From: Lasioglossum baleicum
Taxonomy: Eukaryota; Arthropoda; Insecta; Hymenoptera; Halictidae
DNA length: 64,000 nt
NCBI RefSeq assembly: GCF_051020765.1
Contig: NW_027469085.1
Location: forward strand, 930,001-994,000
Direction: 5' to 3'
Part shown: positions 1 to 9,189 of the stretch, in pieces
Layout: each line of letters starts with the position of its first letter
Numbering within the stretch: position 1 is the first letter of the stretch
Program-made: the position numbers and the translations under genes
The notes under the pieces: generated by a model
The model's database searches: none
Told to the model about the DNA's origin: nothing
Seen by the model: the letters and a program-made list of their open reading frames with translations, nothing else

Positions 1-200
1 ACGAGGCGGGGCCGAAGCCTCCGCAAGAATATAAACAATTAACGTCTCGCCCCCCATCGGGGCGCGGTAAAATTATCAAACGTTGACCGGTTCGCGGCTA
101 TAAAAGGTTTGGGGAGCACTGCTGTACAGCACAAGTGAGAGCTTTTGGATTCGAAGAATTGCAAGCTCTTAATACCACCATAGGTCTTGCGAACCCTGAG
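1..200 (+). repeat. Partial monomer at left edge (L1 tail plus A link)
   Basis: This is the last 200 bp of an L1-type long monomer whose head lies outside the window. It holds the GC hairpin at 48-64 with a C-for-T change in the loop. It also holds a TATAAAAG element near 99-106 and the A-type link leading to the anchor at 201. The array therefore continues to the left. Confidence 0.95.
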
Positions 201-279
201 AATTAAGCTGTGGAGCCCAATATTGCACCAAGACATAGTGGAACCTCGCGCAAGATATCGTTCTGCAACCGTAGCAGAA

Positions 280-474
280 ATGGACCCGTTCGAAGAATAC
301 GCGGCCATCCACAAAGGGTATTTCGATTCGTCGGAGAACGACGTGATAAAGAAAAGTTGGAATTTATTCTGCGAGGCTCTCCGTTTCACTGGTGAGACAG
401 GACCGAAGCCTCCGCAAAAAATAAACAATTATCGTCCCCCTCCTCCTCCAAAATGTTGGTGCGCACTCCTGTAA
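280..474 (+). other. Short open frame in A-S monomer (64 codons), probably not a gene
   Basis: The ATG has G at -3 and G at +4. The frame begins Met-Asp-Pro-Phe-Glu-Glu-Tyr and contains Tyr-Phe-Asp-Ser-Ser. It has a five-proline run encoded by the CTC-rich tail and ends Cys-Trp-Cys-Ala-Leu-Leu here (Gly-Trp-Cys-Ala-Leu-Leu in most copies). The last four residues resemble a CaaL prenylation box. It recurs in A-S units. Against coding: no recognisable domain, no visible splice or promoter framework, mostly non-synonymous differences from the B frame, and copies with internal TGA or TAG. I do not recognise any protein family. Confidence 0.12.
420..425 (+). promoter_or_regulatory. AATAAA motif of S tails (representative)
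   Basis: S tails read CGCAAAAAATAAAC and so contain a canonical polyadenylation hexamer. L1 and most L2 tails read ATATAAAC and lack it. No GT-rich downstream element is obvious, apart from GGTTGGTG (TGTTGGTG in this copy) about 30 bp on. It may be coincidental. Confidence 0.2.
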
Positions 475-626
475 AGCACAAGTGAAAGCTTTTGAATTCG
501 AAGAATTGCAAGCTCTTACTATCACCACTGGTCCAGCGAAACGTGACAATTAAGCTGTACAACCCAATATTGCACCAACACAGAGTGGAACCACGCGCAG
601 GATCTCGTTCTGCAACCGTAGCAGAG

Positions 627-824
627 ATGGGCGCGTTCGAAGAATACGCGATCATCCACGAAGGGTATTTCGATTCGTCGGCTGACGACGTGATAAAGAA
701 AAGTTGGTATTTGTTCTGCGAGGCTCCCCGTCCCACTGGCGAGGCGGGGCCGAAGCTTCCGCAAGAATATAAACAATTAACGTCTCGCCCCTCATCGGGG
801 CGCGGTAAAATTATCAAACGTTGA
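627..824 (+). other. Short open frame in B-L1 monomer (65 codons), probably not a gene
   Basis: This is the homologous frame in the long unit. It begins Met-Gly-Ala-Phe-Glu-Glu-Tyr and ends in a basic tail (Gly-Arg-Gly-Lys-Ile-Ile-Lys-Arg) encoded by the hairpin region, so the C-terminus differs wholly from that of S units. Against the A frame I count about a dozen amino-acid-changing codons and two or three silent ones before the tails diverge. This does not suggest purifying selection on a protein. Confidence 0.1.
786..802 (+). repeat. GC hairpin of L1 tails (representative)
   Basis: CGCCCC and GGGGCG form a perfect 6-bp inverted repeat around a 5-nt loop TCATC. It recurs once per L1 monomer, so about once every 738 bp in dimer regions (48, 786, 1,915, 3,044, 4,866 and so on). 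Variants are loop TCACC (1,915, 3,044, 8,561, 15,890, 23,222), a shortened form CGCCC-TCAT-CGGGGCG (near 4,128, 16,974, 20,271, 24,306, 27,603), a shortened CCCCTATCGGGG near 52,703, and a stem-breaking GC change near 56,043, 57,563 and 63,947. It is followed by AAAATTATC rather than a T run, so I do not call it a bacterial terminator. Confidence 0.7.
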
Positions 825-836
825 CCGGTTAGCGAC

Positions 837-844
837 TATAAAAA
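837..844 (+). promoter_or_regulatory. TATA-box-like element in L1 tails (representative)
   Basis: TATAAAAA matches the eukaryotic TATA consensus TATAWAAR. It recurs at the same place in nearly every L1 unit, about 35 bp after the GC hairpin. The next in-frame ATG with a favourable context (G at -3, G at +4) is at 1,018, roughly 180 bp downstream. I see no clear initiator 25-35 bp downstream and no evidence of transcription. The element is degraded in L2 tails (TGTAAAAA) and mutated near 61,740. A chance match preserved by homogenisation is the default explanation. Confidence 0.25.
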
Positions 845-938
845 GTTTGGGGAGCACTGCTGTGAAGCACAAGTGAGAGCTTTTGGATTCGAAGAATTGC
901 AAGCTCTTAATATCACCATAGGTCTTGCGAACCCTGAG

Positions 939-1329
939 AATTAAGCTGTGGAGCCCAATATTGCACCAAGACAGAGTGGAACCACGCGCAGGATATCGTT
1001 CTGCAACCGTAGCAGAAATGGACCCATTCGAAGAATACGCGACCATCCACAAAGGGTATTTCGATTCGTCGGAGAACGACGTGATAAAGAAAAATTGGAA
1101 TTTATTCTGCGAGGCTCTCCGTCTCACTGGTGAGACAGGGCCGGAGCCTCCGCAAAAATATAAACAATTATCGTCCCCCTCCTCAACGGGACGAGGTAAA
1201 ATTATCAAACGTTGAACGGCCCGCTGCTGTAAAAAGGTTGGTGAACACTGCTGTAAAGCACAAGTGAAAGCATTTTGATTCGAAGAATTGCAAGCTCTTA
1301 TTATCACCACTGGTCCAGCGAAACGTGAC
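939..1329 (+). repeat. Monomer type A-L2, 391 bp (representative)
   Basis: Head A is joined to the L2 tail. This tail shares its first part with S tails (CAATTATCGTCCCCC) but continues AACGGGACGAGG...GTTGAACGGCCCGCTGCTGTAAAAAGG. It lacks the perfect hairpin of L1 and has TGTAAAAA in place of TATAAAAA. The S tail looks like L2 with 47 bases replaced by CTCC, a net loss of 43 bp. L2 units are more frequent in the right half of the window, for example at 38,346-46,208 and 54,676-62,970. Confidence 0.88.
1018..1215 (+). other. Short open frame in A-L2 monomer (65 codons), probably not a gene
   Basis: The A head frame runs into the L2 tail and ends Thr-Gly-Arg-Gly-Lys-Ile-Ile-Lys-Arg. The basic end is shared with L1 because both tails keep the GGTAAAATTATCAAACG block in the same frame. 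There is no recognised domain. Confidence 0.1.
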
Positions 1330-1676
1330 AATTAAGCTGGACAACCCAATATTGCACCAACGCAGAGTGGAACCACGCGCAGGATCTCGTTCTGCAACTG
1401 TAGCAGAGATGGGCGCGTTCGAAGAATACGCGACCATCCACGAAGGTTATTTCGATTCGTCGGTTGACGACGTGATAAAGAAAAATTGGAATTTATTCTG
1501 CGAGGCTCTCCGTCTCACTGGTGAGACAGGGCCGAAGCCGCCGCAAAAAATAAACAATTATCGTCCCCCTCCTCCTCCAAAAGGTTGGTGCGCACTGCTG
1601 TAAAGCACAAGTGAAAGCTTTTGGATTCAAAGAATTGCAACCTCTTATTATCACCACTGGTCCAGCGAAACGTGAC
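1330..1676 (+). repeat. Monomer type B-S, 347 bp (representative)
   Basis: Head B has the GGTTATTTC and GTCGGTTGACG variants, with the short tail. The unit downstream often carries the GATTCAAAGAATTGCAACCTC link variant, a marker shared with units starting at 2,806, 8,318, 15,652, 22,984, 34,352 and 43,950. An ATG-initiated frame of 64 codons runs 1,409-1,603 and ends in Cys-Ala-Leu-Leu. I list it separately as a probable non-gene. Confidence 0.88.
1409..1603 (+). other. Short open frame in B-S monomer (64 codons), probably not a gene
   Basis: The B head frame (Met-Gly-Ala-Phe start) is joined to the S tail (Pro-rich, ending Cys-Ala-Leu-Leu). It shows that the same head can be attached to either C-terminal sequence simply by recombination of monomer halves. 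Function cannot be inferred. Confidence 0.1.
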
Positions 1677-2018
1677 AATTAAGCTGTACAACCCGATATT
1701 GCACCAACGCAGAGTGGAACCACGCGCAGGATCTCGTTCTGCAACCGTAGCAGAGATGGGCGCGTTCGAAGAATACGCGATCATCCACGAAGGGTATTTC
1801 GATTCGTCGGTTGACGACGTGATAAAGAAAAGTTGGTATTTGTTCTGCGAGGCTCCCCGTCCCACTGGCGAGGCGGGGCCGAAGCTTCCGCAAGAATATA
1901 AACAATTAACGTCTCGCCCCTCACCGGGGCGCGGCAAAATTATCAAACGTTGACCGGTTAGCGACTATAAAAAGTTTGGGGAGCACTGCTGTAAAGCACA
2001 AGTGAGAGCTTTTGGATG

Positions 2019-3147
2019 CGAAGAATTGCAAGCTCTTAATATCACCATAGGTCTTGCGAACCCTGAGAATTAAGCTGTGGAGCCCAATATTGCACCAAGA
2101 CAGAGTGGAACCACGCGCAGGATATCGTTCTGCAACCGTAGCAGAAATGGACCCATTCGAAGAATACGCGACCATCCACAAAGGGTATTTCGATTCGTCG
2201 GAGAACGACGTGATAAAGAAAAATTGGAATTTATTCTGCGAGGCTCTCCGTCTCACTGGTGAGACAGGGCCGGAGCCTCCGCAAAAATATAAACAATTAT
2301 CGTCCCCCTCCTCAACGGGACGAGGTAAAATTATCAAACGTTGAACGGCCCGCTGCTGTAAAAAGGTTGGTGAACACTGCTGTAAAGCACAAGTGAAAGC
2401 ATTTTGATTCGAAGAATTGCAAGCTCTTATTATCACCACTGGTCCAGCGAAACGTGACAATTAAGCTGGACAACCCAATATTGCACCAACGCAGAGTGGA
2501 ACCACGCGCAGGATCTCGTTCTGCAACTGTAGCAGAGATGGGCGCGTTCGAAGAATACGCGACCATCCACGAAGGTTATTTCGATTCGTCGGTTGACGAC
2601 GTGATAAAGAAAAATTGGAATTTATTCTGCGAGGCTCTCCGTCTCACTGGTGAGACAGGGCCGAAGCCGCCGCAAAAAATAAACAATTATCGTCCCCCTC
2701 CTCCTCCAAAAGGTTGGTGCGCACTGCTGTAAAGCACAAGTGAAAGCTTTTGGATTCAAAGAATTGCAACCTCTTATTATCACCACTGGTCCAGCGAAAC
2801 GTGACAATTAAGCTGTACAACCCGATATTGCACCAACGCAGAGTGGAACCACGCGCAGGATCTCGTTCTGCAACCGTAGCAGAGATGGGCGCGTTCGAAG
2901 AATACGCGATCATCCACGAAGGGTATTTCGATTCGTCGGTTGACGACGTGATAAAGAAAAGTTGGTATTTGTTCTGCGAGGCTCCCCGTCCCACTGGCGA
3001 GGCGGGGCCGAAGCTTCCGCAAGAATATAAACAATTAACGTCTCGCCCCTCACCGGGGCGCGGCAAAATTATCAAACGTTGACCGGTTAGCGACTATAAA
3101 AAGTTTGGGGAGCACTGCTGTAAAGCACAAGTGAGAGCTTTTGGATG
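2019..3147 (+). repeat. 1,129-bp tandem duplication, copy 2
   Basis: This is the direct repeat of the preceding 1,129 bp. Identity ends at 3,282, where CCCGTTCG replaces CCCATTCG (2,154 against 3,283). The exchange point lies within 2,019-2,153. Confidence 0.9.
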
Positions 3148-6100
3148 CGAAGAATTGCAAGCTCTTAATATCACCATAGGTCTTGCGAACCCTGAGAATT
3201 AAGCTGTGGAGCCCAATATTGCACCAAGACAGAGTGGAACCACGCGCAGGATATCGTTCTGCAACCGTAGCAGAAATGGACCCGTTCGAAGAATACGCGA
3301 CCATCCACAAAGGGTATTTCGATTCGTCGGAGAACGACGTGATAAAGAAAAATTGGAATTTATTCTGCGAGGCTCTCCGCCTCACTGTTGAGACAGGGCC
3401 GATGCCTCCGCAAAAAATAAACAATTATCGTCCCCCTCCTCCTCCAAAAGGTTGGTGCGCACTGCTGTAAAGCACAAGTGAAAGCTTTTTGATTCGAAGA
3501 ATTGCAAGCTCTTATTATCACCACTGGTCCAGCGAAACGTGACAATTAAACTGTACAACCCAATATTGCACCAAGAGAGAGTGGAACCACGCGCAGGATA
3601 TCGTTCTGCAACCGTGGCAGAGATGGACCCGTTCGAAGAATACGCGACCATCCACAAAGTGTATTTCGATTCGTCGGAGAACGACGTGATAAAGAAAAAT
3701 TGGAATTTATTCTGCGAGGCTCTCCATCTCACTGGTGAGACAGGGCCGAAGCCTCCGCAAAAAATAAACAATTATCGTCCCCCTCCTCCTCCAAAAGGTT
3801 GGTGCGCACTCCTGTAAAGCACAAGTGAAAGCTTTTGGATTCGAAGAATTGCAAGCTCTTATTATCACCACTGGTCCAGCGAAACGTGACAATTAAGCTG
3901 TACAACCCAATATTGCACCAACACAGAGTGGAACCACGCGCAGGATCTCGTTCTGCAACCGTAGCAGAGATTGGCGCGTTCGAAGAATACGCGATCATCC
4001 ACGAAGGGTATTTCGATTCGTCGGCTGACGACGTGATAAAGAAAAGTTGGTGTTTGTTCTGCGAGGCTCCCCGTCCCACTGGCGAGGCGGGGCCGAAGCT
4101 TCCGCAAGAATATAAACAATTAACGTCTCGCCCTCATCGGGGCGCGGTAAAATTATCAAACGTTGACCGGTTCGCGGCTATAAAAAGTTTGGGGAGCACT
4201 GCTGTTCAGCACAAGTGAGAGCTTTTGGATTCTAAGAATTGAAAGCTCTTAATATCACCATAGGTCTTGCAAACCCTGAGAATTAAGCTTTGGAGCCCAA
4301 TATTGCACCAAGACATAGTGGAACCTCGCGCAGGATATCGTTCTGCAACCGTAGCAGAAATGGACCCGTTCGAAGAATACGCGGCCATCCACAAAGGGTA
4401 TTTCGATTCGTCGGAGAACGACGTGATAAAGAAAAGTTGGAATTTATTCTGCGAGGCTCTCCGTCTCACTGGTGAGACAGGACCGAAGCCTCCGCAAAAA
4501 ATAAACAATTATCGTCCCCCTCCTCCTCCAAAATGTTGGTGCGCACTCCTGTAAAGCACAAGTGAAAGCTTTTGAATTCGAAGAATTGCAAGCTCTTACT
4601 ATCACCACTGGTCCAGCGAAACGTGACAATTAAGCTGTACAACCCAATATTGCACCAACACAGAGTGGAACCACGCGCAGGATCTCGTTCTGCAACCGTA
4701 GCAGAGATGGGCGCGTTCGAAGAATACGCGATCATCCACGAAGGGTATTTCGATTCGTCGGCTGACGACGTGATAAAGAAAAGTTGGTATTTGTTCTGCG
4801 AGGCTCCCCGTCCCACTGGCGAGGCGGGGCCGAAGCTTCCGCAAGAATATAAACAATTAACGTCTCGCCCCTCATCGGGGCGCGGTAAAATTATCAAACG
4901 TTGACCGGTTAGCGACTATAAAAAGTTTGGGGAGCACTGCTGTGAAGCACAAGTGACAGCTTTTGGATTCGAAGAATTGCAAGCTCTTAATATCACCATA
5001 GGTCTTGCGAACCCTGAGAATTAAGCTGTGGAGCCCAATATTGCACCAAGACAGAGTGGAACCACGCGCAGGATATCGTTCTGCAACCGTAGCAGAAATG
5101 GACCCATTCGAAGAATACGCGACCATCCACAAAGGGTATTTCGATTCGTCGGAGAACGACGTGATAAAGAAAAATTGGAATTTATTCTGCGAGGCTCTCC
5201 GTCTCACTGGTGAGACAGGGCCGATGCCTCCGCAAAAAATAAACAATTATCGTCCCCCTCCTCCTCCAAAAGGTTGGTGCGCACTGCTGTAAAGCACAAG
5301 TGAAAGCTTTTTGATTCGAAGAATTGCAAGCTCTTATTATCACTACTGGTCCAGCGAAACGTGACAATTAAGCTGTACAACCCAATATTGCACCAACGCA
5401 GAGTGGAACCACGCGCAGGATCTCGTTCTGCAACTGTAGCAGAGATGGGCGCGTTCGAAGAATACGCGACCATCCACGAAGGTTATTTCGATTCGTCGGT
5501 TGACGACGTGATAAAGAAAAATTGGAATTTATTCTGCGAGGCTCTCCGTCTCACTGGTGAGACAGGGCCGAAGCCGCCGCAAAAAATAAACAATTATCGT
5601 CCCCCTCCTCAACGGGACGCGGTAAAATTATCAAACGTTGAACGGCCCGCTGCTGTAAAAAGGTTGGTGAGCACTGCTGTAAGGCACAAGTGAGAGCTTT
5701 TGGATTCTAAGAATTGAAAGCTCTTAATATCACCATAGGTCTTGCAAACCCTTAGAATTAAGCTTTGGAGCCCAATATTGCACCAAGACATAGTGGAACC
5801 TCGCGCAGGATATCGTTCTGCAACCGTAGCAGAAATGGACCCGTTCGAAGAATACGCGGCCATCCACAAAGGGTATTTCGATTCGTCGGAGAACGACGTG
5901 ATAAAGAAAAGTTGGAATTTATTCTGCGAGGCTCTCCGTCTCACTGGTGAGACAGGACCGAAGCCTCCGCAAAAAATAAACAATTATCGTCCCCCTCCTC
6001 CTCCAAAATGTTGGTGCGCACTCCTGTAAAGCACAAGTGAAAGCTTTTGAATTCGAAGAATTGCAAGCTCTTACTATCACCACCGGTCCAGCGAAACGTG

Positions 6101-6597
6101 ACAATTAAGCTGTACAACCCAATATTGCACCAACACAGAGTGGAACCACGCGCAGGATCTCGTTCTGCAACCGTAGCAGAGATGGGCGCGTTCGAAGAAT
6201 ACGCGATCATCCACGAAGGGTATTTCGATTCGTCGGCTGACGACGTGATAAAGAAAAGTTGGTATTTGTTCTGCGAGGCTCCCCGTCCCACTGGCGAGGC
6301 GGGGCCGAAGCTTCCGCAAGAATATAAACAATTAACGTCTCGCCCCTCATCGGGGCGCGGTAAAATTATCAAACGTTGACCGGTTAGCGACTATAAAAAG
6401 TTTGGGGAGCACTGCTGTGAAGCACAAGTGAGAGCTTTTGGATTCGAAGAATTGCAAGCTCTTAATATCACCATAGGTCTTGCGAACCCTGAGAATTAAG
6501 CTGTGGAGCCCAATATTGCACCAAGACAGAGTGGAACCACGCGCAGGATATCGTTCTGCAACCGTAGCAGAAATGGACCCATTCGAAGAATACGCGA

Positions 6598-9189
6598 CCA
6601 TCCACAAAGGGTATTTCGATTCGTCGGAGAACGACGAGATAAAGAAAAATTGGAATTTATTCTGCGAGGCTCTCCATCTCACTGGTGAGACAGGGCCGAA
6701 GCCTCCGCAAAAAATAAACAATTATCGTCCCCCTCCTCCTCCAAAAGGTTGGTGCGCTCTCCTGTAAAGCACAAGTGAAAGCTTTTGAATTCGAAGAATT
6801 GCAAGCTCTTACTATCACCACTGGTCCAGCGAAACGTGACAATTAAGCTGTACAACCCAATATTGCACCAACACAGAGTGGAACCACGCGCAGGATCTCG
6901 TTCTGCAACTGTAGCAGAGATGGGCGCGTTCGAAGAATACGCGATCATCCACGAAGGGTATTTCGATTCGTCGGCTGACGACGTGATAAAGAAAAGTTGG
7001 TATTTGTTCTGCGAGGCTCCCCGTCCCACTGGCGAGGCGGGGCCGAAGCTTCCGCAAGAATATAAACAATTAACGTCTCGCCCCTCATCGGGGCGCGGTA
7101 AAATTATCAAACGTTGACCGGTTAGCGACTATAAAAAGTTTGGGGAGCACTGCTGTGAAGCACAAGTGAGAGCTTTTGGATTCGAAGAATTGCAAGCTCT
7201 TAATATCACCATAGGTCTTGCGAACCCTGAGAATTAAGCTGTGGAGCCCAATATTGCACCAAGACAGAGTGCAACCACGCGCAGGATATCGTCCTGCAAC
7301 CGTAGCTGAAATGGACCCGTTCGAAGAATACGCGACCATCCACAAAGGGTATTTCGATTCGTCGGAGAACGACGTGATAAAGAAAAATTGGAATTTATTC
7401 TGCGAGGCTCTCCGTCTCACTGTTGAGACAGGGCCGATGCCTCCGCAAAAAATAAACAATTATCGTCCCCCTCCTCCTCCAAAAGGTTGGTGCGCACTGC
7501 TGTAATGCACAAGTGAAAGCTTTTTGATTCGAAGAATTGCAAGCTCTTATTATCACCACTGGTCCAGCGAAACGTGACAATTAAGCTGTACAACCCAATA
7601 TTGCACCAAGAGAGAGTGGAACCACGCGCAGGATATCGTTCTGCAACCGTAGCAGAGATGGACCCGTTCGAAGAATACGCGACCATCCACAAAGTGTCAT
7701 TTCGATTCGTCGGAGAACGACGTGATAAAGAAAAGTTGGAATTTATTCTGCGAGGCTCTCCGTCTCACTGGTGAGACAGGACCGAAGCCTCCGCAAAAAT
7801 ATAAACAATTATCGTCCCCCTCCTCAACGGGACGCGGTAAAATTATCAAACGTTGAACGGCCCGCTGCTGTAAAAAGGTTGGTGAGCACTGCTGTAAGGC
7901 ACAAGTGAAAGCTTTTGGATTCGAAGAATTGCAAGCTCTTATTATCACCACTGGTCCAGCGAAACGTGACAATTAAGCTGGACAACCCAATATTGCACCA
8001 ACGCAGAGTGGAACCACGCGCAGGATCTCGTTCTGCAACCGTAGCAGAGATGGGCGCGTTCGAAGAATACGCGATCATCCACGAAGGGTATTTCGATTCG
8101 TCGGTTGACGACGTGATAAAGAAAAATTGGAATTTATTCTGCGAGGCTCTCCGTCTCACTGGTGAGACAGGGCCGAAGCCGCCGCAAAAAATAAACAATT
8201 ATCGTCCCCCTCCTCCTCCAAAAGGTTGGTGCGCACTGCTGTAAAGCACAAGTGAAAGCTTTTGGATTCAAAGAATTGCAACCTCTTATTATCACCACTG
8301 GTCCAGCGAAACGTGACAATTAAGCTGTACAACCCGATATTGCACCAACGCAGAGTGGAACCACGCGCAGGATCTCGTTCTGCAACCGTAGCAGAGATGG
8401 GCGCGTTCGAAGAATACGCGATCATCCACGAAGGGTATTTCGATTCGTCGGTTGACGACGTGATAAAGAAAAGTTGGTATTTGTTCTGCGAGGCTCCCCG
8501 TCCCACTGGCGAGGCGGGGCCGAAGCTTCCGCAAGAATATAAACAATTAACGTCTCGCCCCTCACCGGGGCGCGGCAAAATTATCAAACGTTGACCGGTT
8601 AGCGACTATAAAAAGTTTGGGGAGCACTGCTGTAAAGCACAAGTGAGAGCTTTTGGATGCGAAGAATTGCAAGCTCTTAATATCACCATAGGTCTTGCGA
8701 ACCCTGAGAATTAAGCTGTGGAGCCCAATATTGCACCAAGACAGAGTGGAACCACGCGCAGGATATCGTTCTGCAACCGTAGCAGAAATGGACCCGTTCG
8801 AAGAATACGCGACCATCCACAAAGGGTATTTCGATTCGTCGGAGAACGACGTGATAAAGAAAAATTGGAATTTATTCTGCGAGGCTCTCCGCCTCACTGT
8901 TGAGACAGGGCCGATGCCTCCGCAAAAAATAAACAATTATCGTCCCCCTCCTCCTCCAAAAGGTTGGTGCGCACTGCTGTAAAGCACAAGTGAAAGCTTT
9001 TTGATTCGAAGAATTGCAAGCTCTTATTATCACCACTGGTCCAGCGAAACGTGACAATTAAACTGTACAACCCAATATTGCACCAAGAGAGAGTGGAACC
9101 ACGCGCAGGATATCGTTCTGCAACCGTGGCAGAGATGGACCCGTTCGAAGAATACGCGACCATCCACAAAGTGTATTTCGATTCGTCGG
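6598..9189 (+). repeat. 2.6-kb dispersed duplicate, copy 1 (partner 13,932-16,523)
   Basis: An offset of 7,334 bp aligns 6,598-9,189 with 13,932-16,523. Shared rare variants are GAGTGCAACC (7,268/14,602), GTAATGCACAAG (7,502/14,836), the extra C at 7,698/15,032 and GTGCGCTCTCC (6,751/14,085). Scattered differences exist. There is a cluster near 8,040-8,090, where copy 1 has ACCGTAG, GCGATCATCC and GGGTATTTC and copy 2 has ACTGTAG, GCGACCATCC and GGTTATTTC. Confidence 0.82.

Larger units (their letters stand above)
201..547 (+). repeat. Monomer type A-S, 347 bp (representative)
   Basis: Head A is recognised by GGAGCCC after the anchor, CAGGATATCG (mutated to CAAGATATCG in this copy, still an EcoRV palindrome), GCAGAAATGGACCC, the CACAAAGGG block and GTCGGAGAACGACG. 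The S tail reads from CCGCAAAAAATAAAC through a CTC-rich run (CCCCCTCCTCCTCC) into AAAATGTTGG or AAAAGGTTGG. A B-type link with CACCACTGGTCCAGCG follows. The S tail carries a canonical AATAAA at 420-425. Position 385 shows a C-to-T change seen only in a few units. Confidence 0.92.
201..938 (+). repeat. Representative composite dimer, 738 bp (A-S + B-L1)
   Basis: This is the commonest higher-order unit. The first monomer (201-547) has head A and the short tail. The second (548-938) has head B and the L1 tail. Clean copies start at 4,281, 5,756, 6,494, 9,446, 10,921, 17,127, 18,602, 20,424, 21,899, 24,459, 25,934, 27,756 and 29,231, among others. The dimer length is divisible by three, so any open frame in one dimer is in register with the next; stops in each unit prevent read-through. 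Known satellite behaviour, in which alternating divergent monomers become a new amplification unit, explains the dimer. Confidence 0.93.
548..938 (+). repeat. Monomer type B-L1, 391 bp (representative)
   Basis: Head B is recognised by TACAACCC after the anchor, CAGGATCTCG, GCAGAGATGGGCGCG, CACGAAGGG and GTCGGCTGACG (or GTCGGTTGACG). The L1 tail runs CAAGAATATAAAC, the CGCCCC-TCATC-GGGGCG hairpin, AAAATTATCAAACGTTGACCGG, then ACTATAAAAAG. An A-type link with CATAGGTCTTGCGAACC follows. A HindIII palindrome (GAAGCTTC) lies just before the tail. I count 31 CpG dinucleotides in these 391 bp. Confidence 0.92.
890..2018 (+). repeat. 1,129-bp tandem duplication, copy 1 (L-L-S trimer)
   Basis: Bases 890-2,153 match 2,019-3,282. 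To the left, 889 is T and 2,018 is G (GGATTCG against GGATGCG). The unit is 391 + 391 + 347 bp. It contains A-L2, B-S and B-L1 monomers with the CGCCCC-TCACC-GGGGCG hairpin loop variant. Confidence 0.9.
201..4280 (+). repeat. Monomers 1-11: leading block
   Basis: Monomer starts, with S about 347 bp and L 390-392 bp: 201 S, 548 L, 939 L, 1330 S, 1677 L, 2068 L, 2459 S, 2806 L, 3197 S, 3544 S, 3891 L. The L-L-S trimers at 939 and 2,068 belong to the 1,129-bp tandem duplication. The unit at 3,544 combines a B link with an A head and has AATTAAAC rather than AATTAAGC. The unit at 3,891 has the 1-bp shorter hairpin CGCCC-TCAT-CGGGGCG. Confidence 0.93.

Noticed and set aside
330..350. CENP-B box at TTCGATTCGTCGGAG
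   Set aside because: Three of the conserved positions of the TTCGNNNNANNCGGG consensus do not match, and no other block in the monomer matches better.
786..802. Rho-independent terminator
   Set aside because: The GC hairpin is not followed by a T run (AAAATTATC follows a few bases later), and the context is eukaryotic satellite DNA.
1018..1060. RNA polymerase III B box at GTTCGAAGA
   Set aside because: It matches only part of the GWTCRANNC consensus (last base A instead of C), and no A box lies at a suitable distance. No tRNA- or SINE-like structure is present.
792..1331. Recurrent 179-codon and 143-codon minus-strand frames
   Set aside because: They are shadows of a stop-poor repeat and change with tail type. 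Both strands are open at once in the same bases, and no family resemblance is seen.
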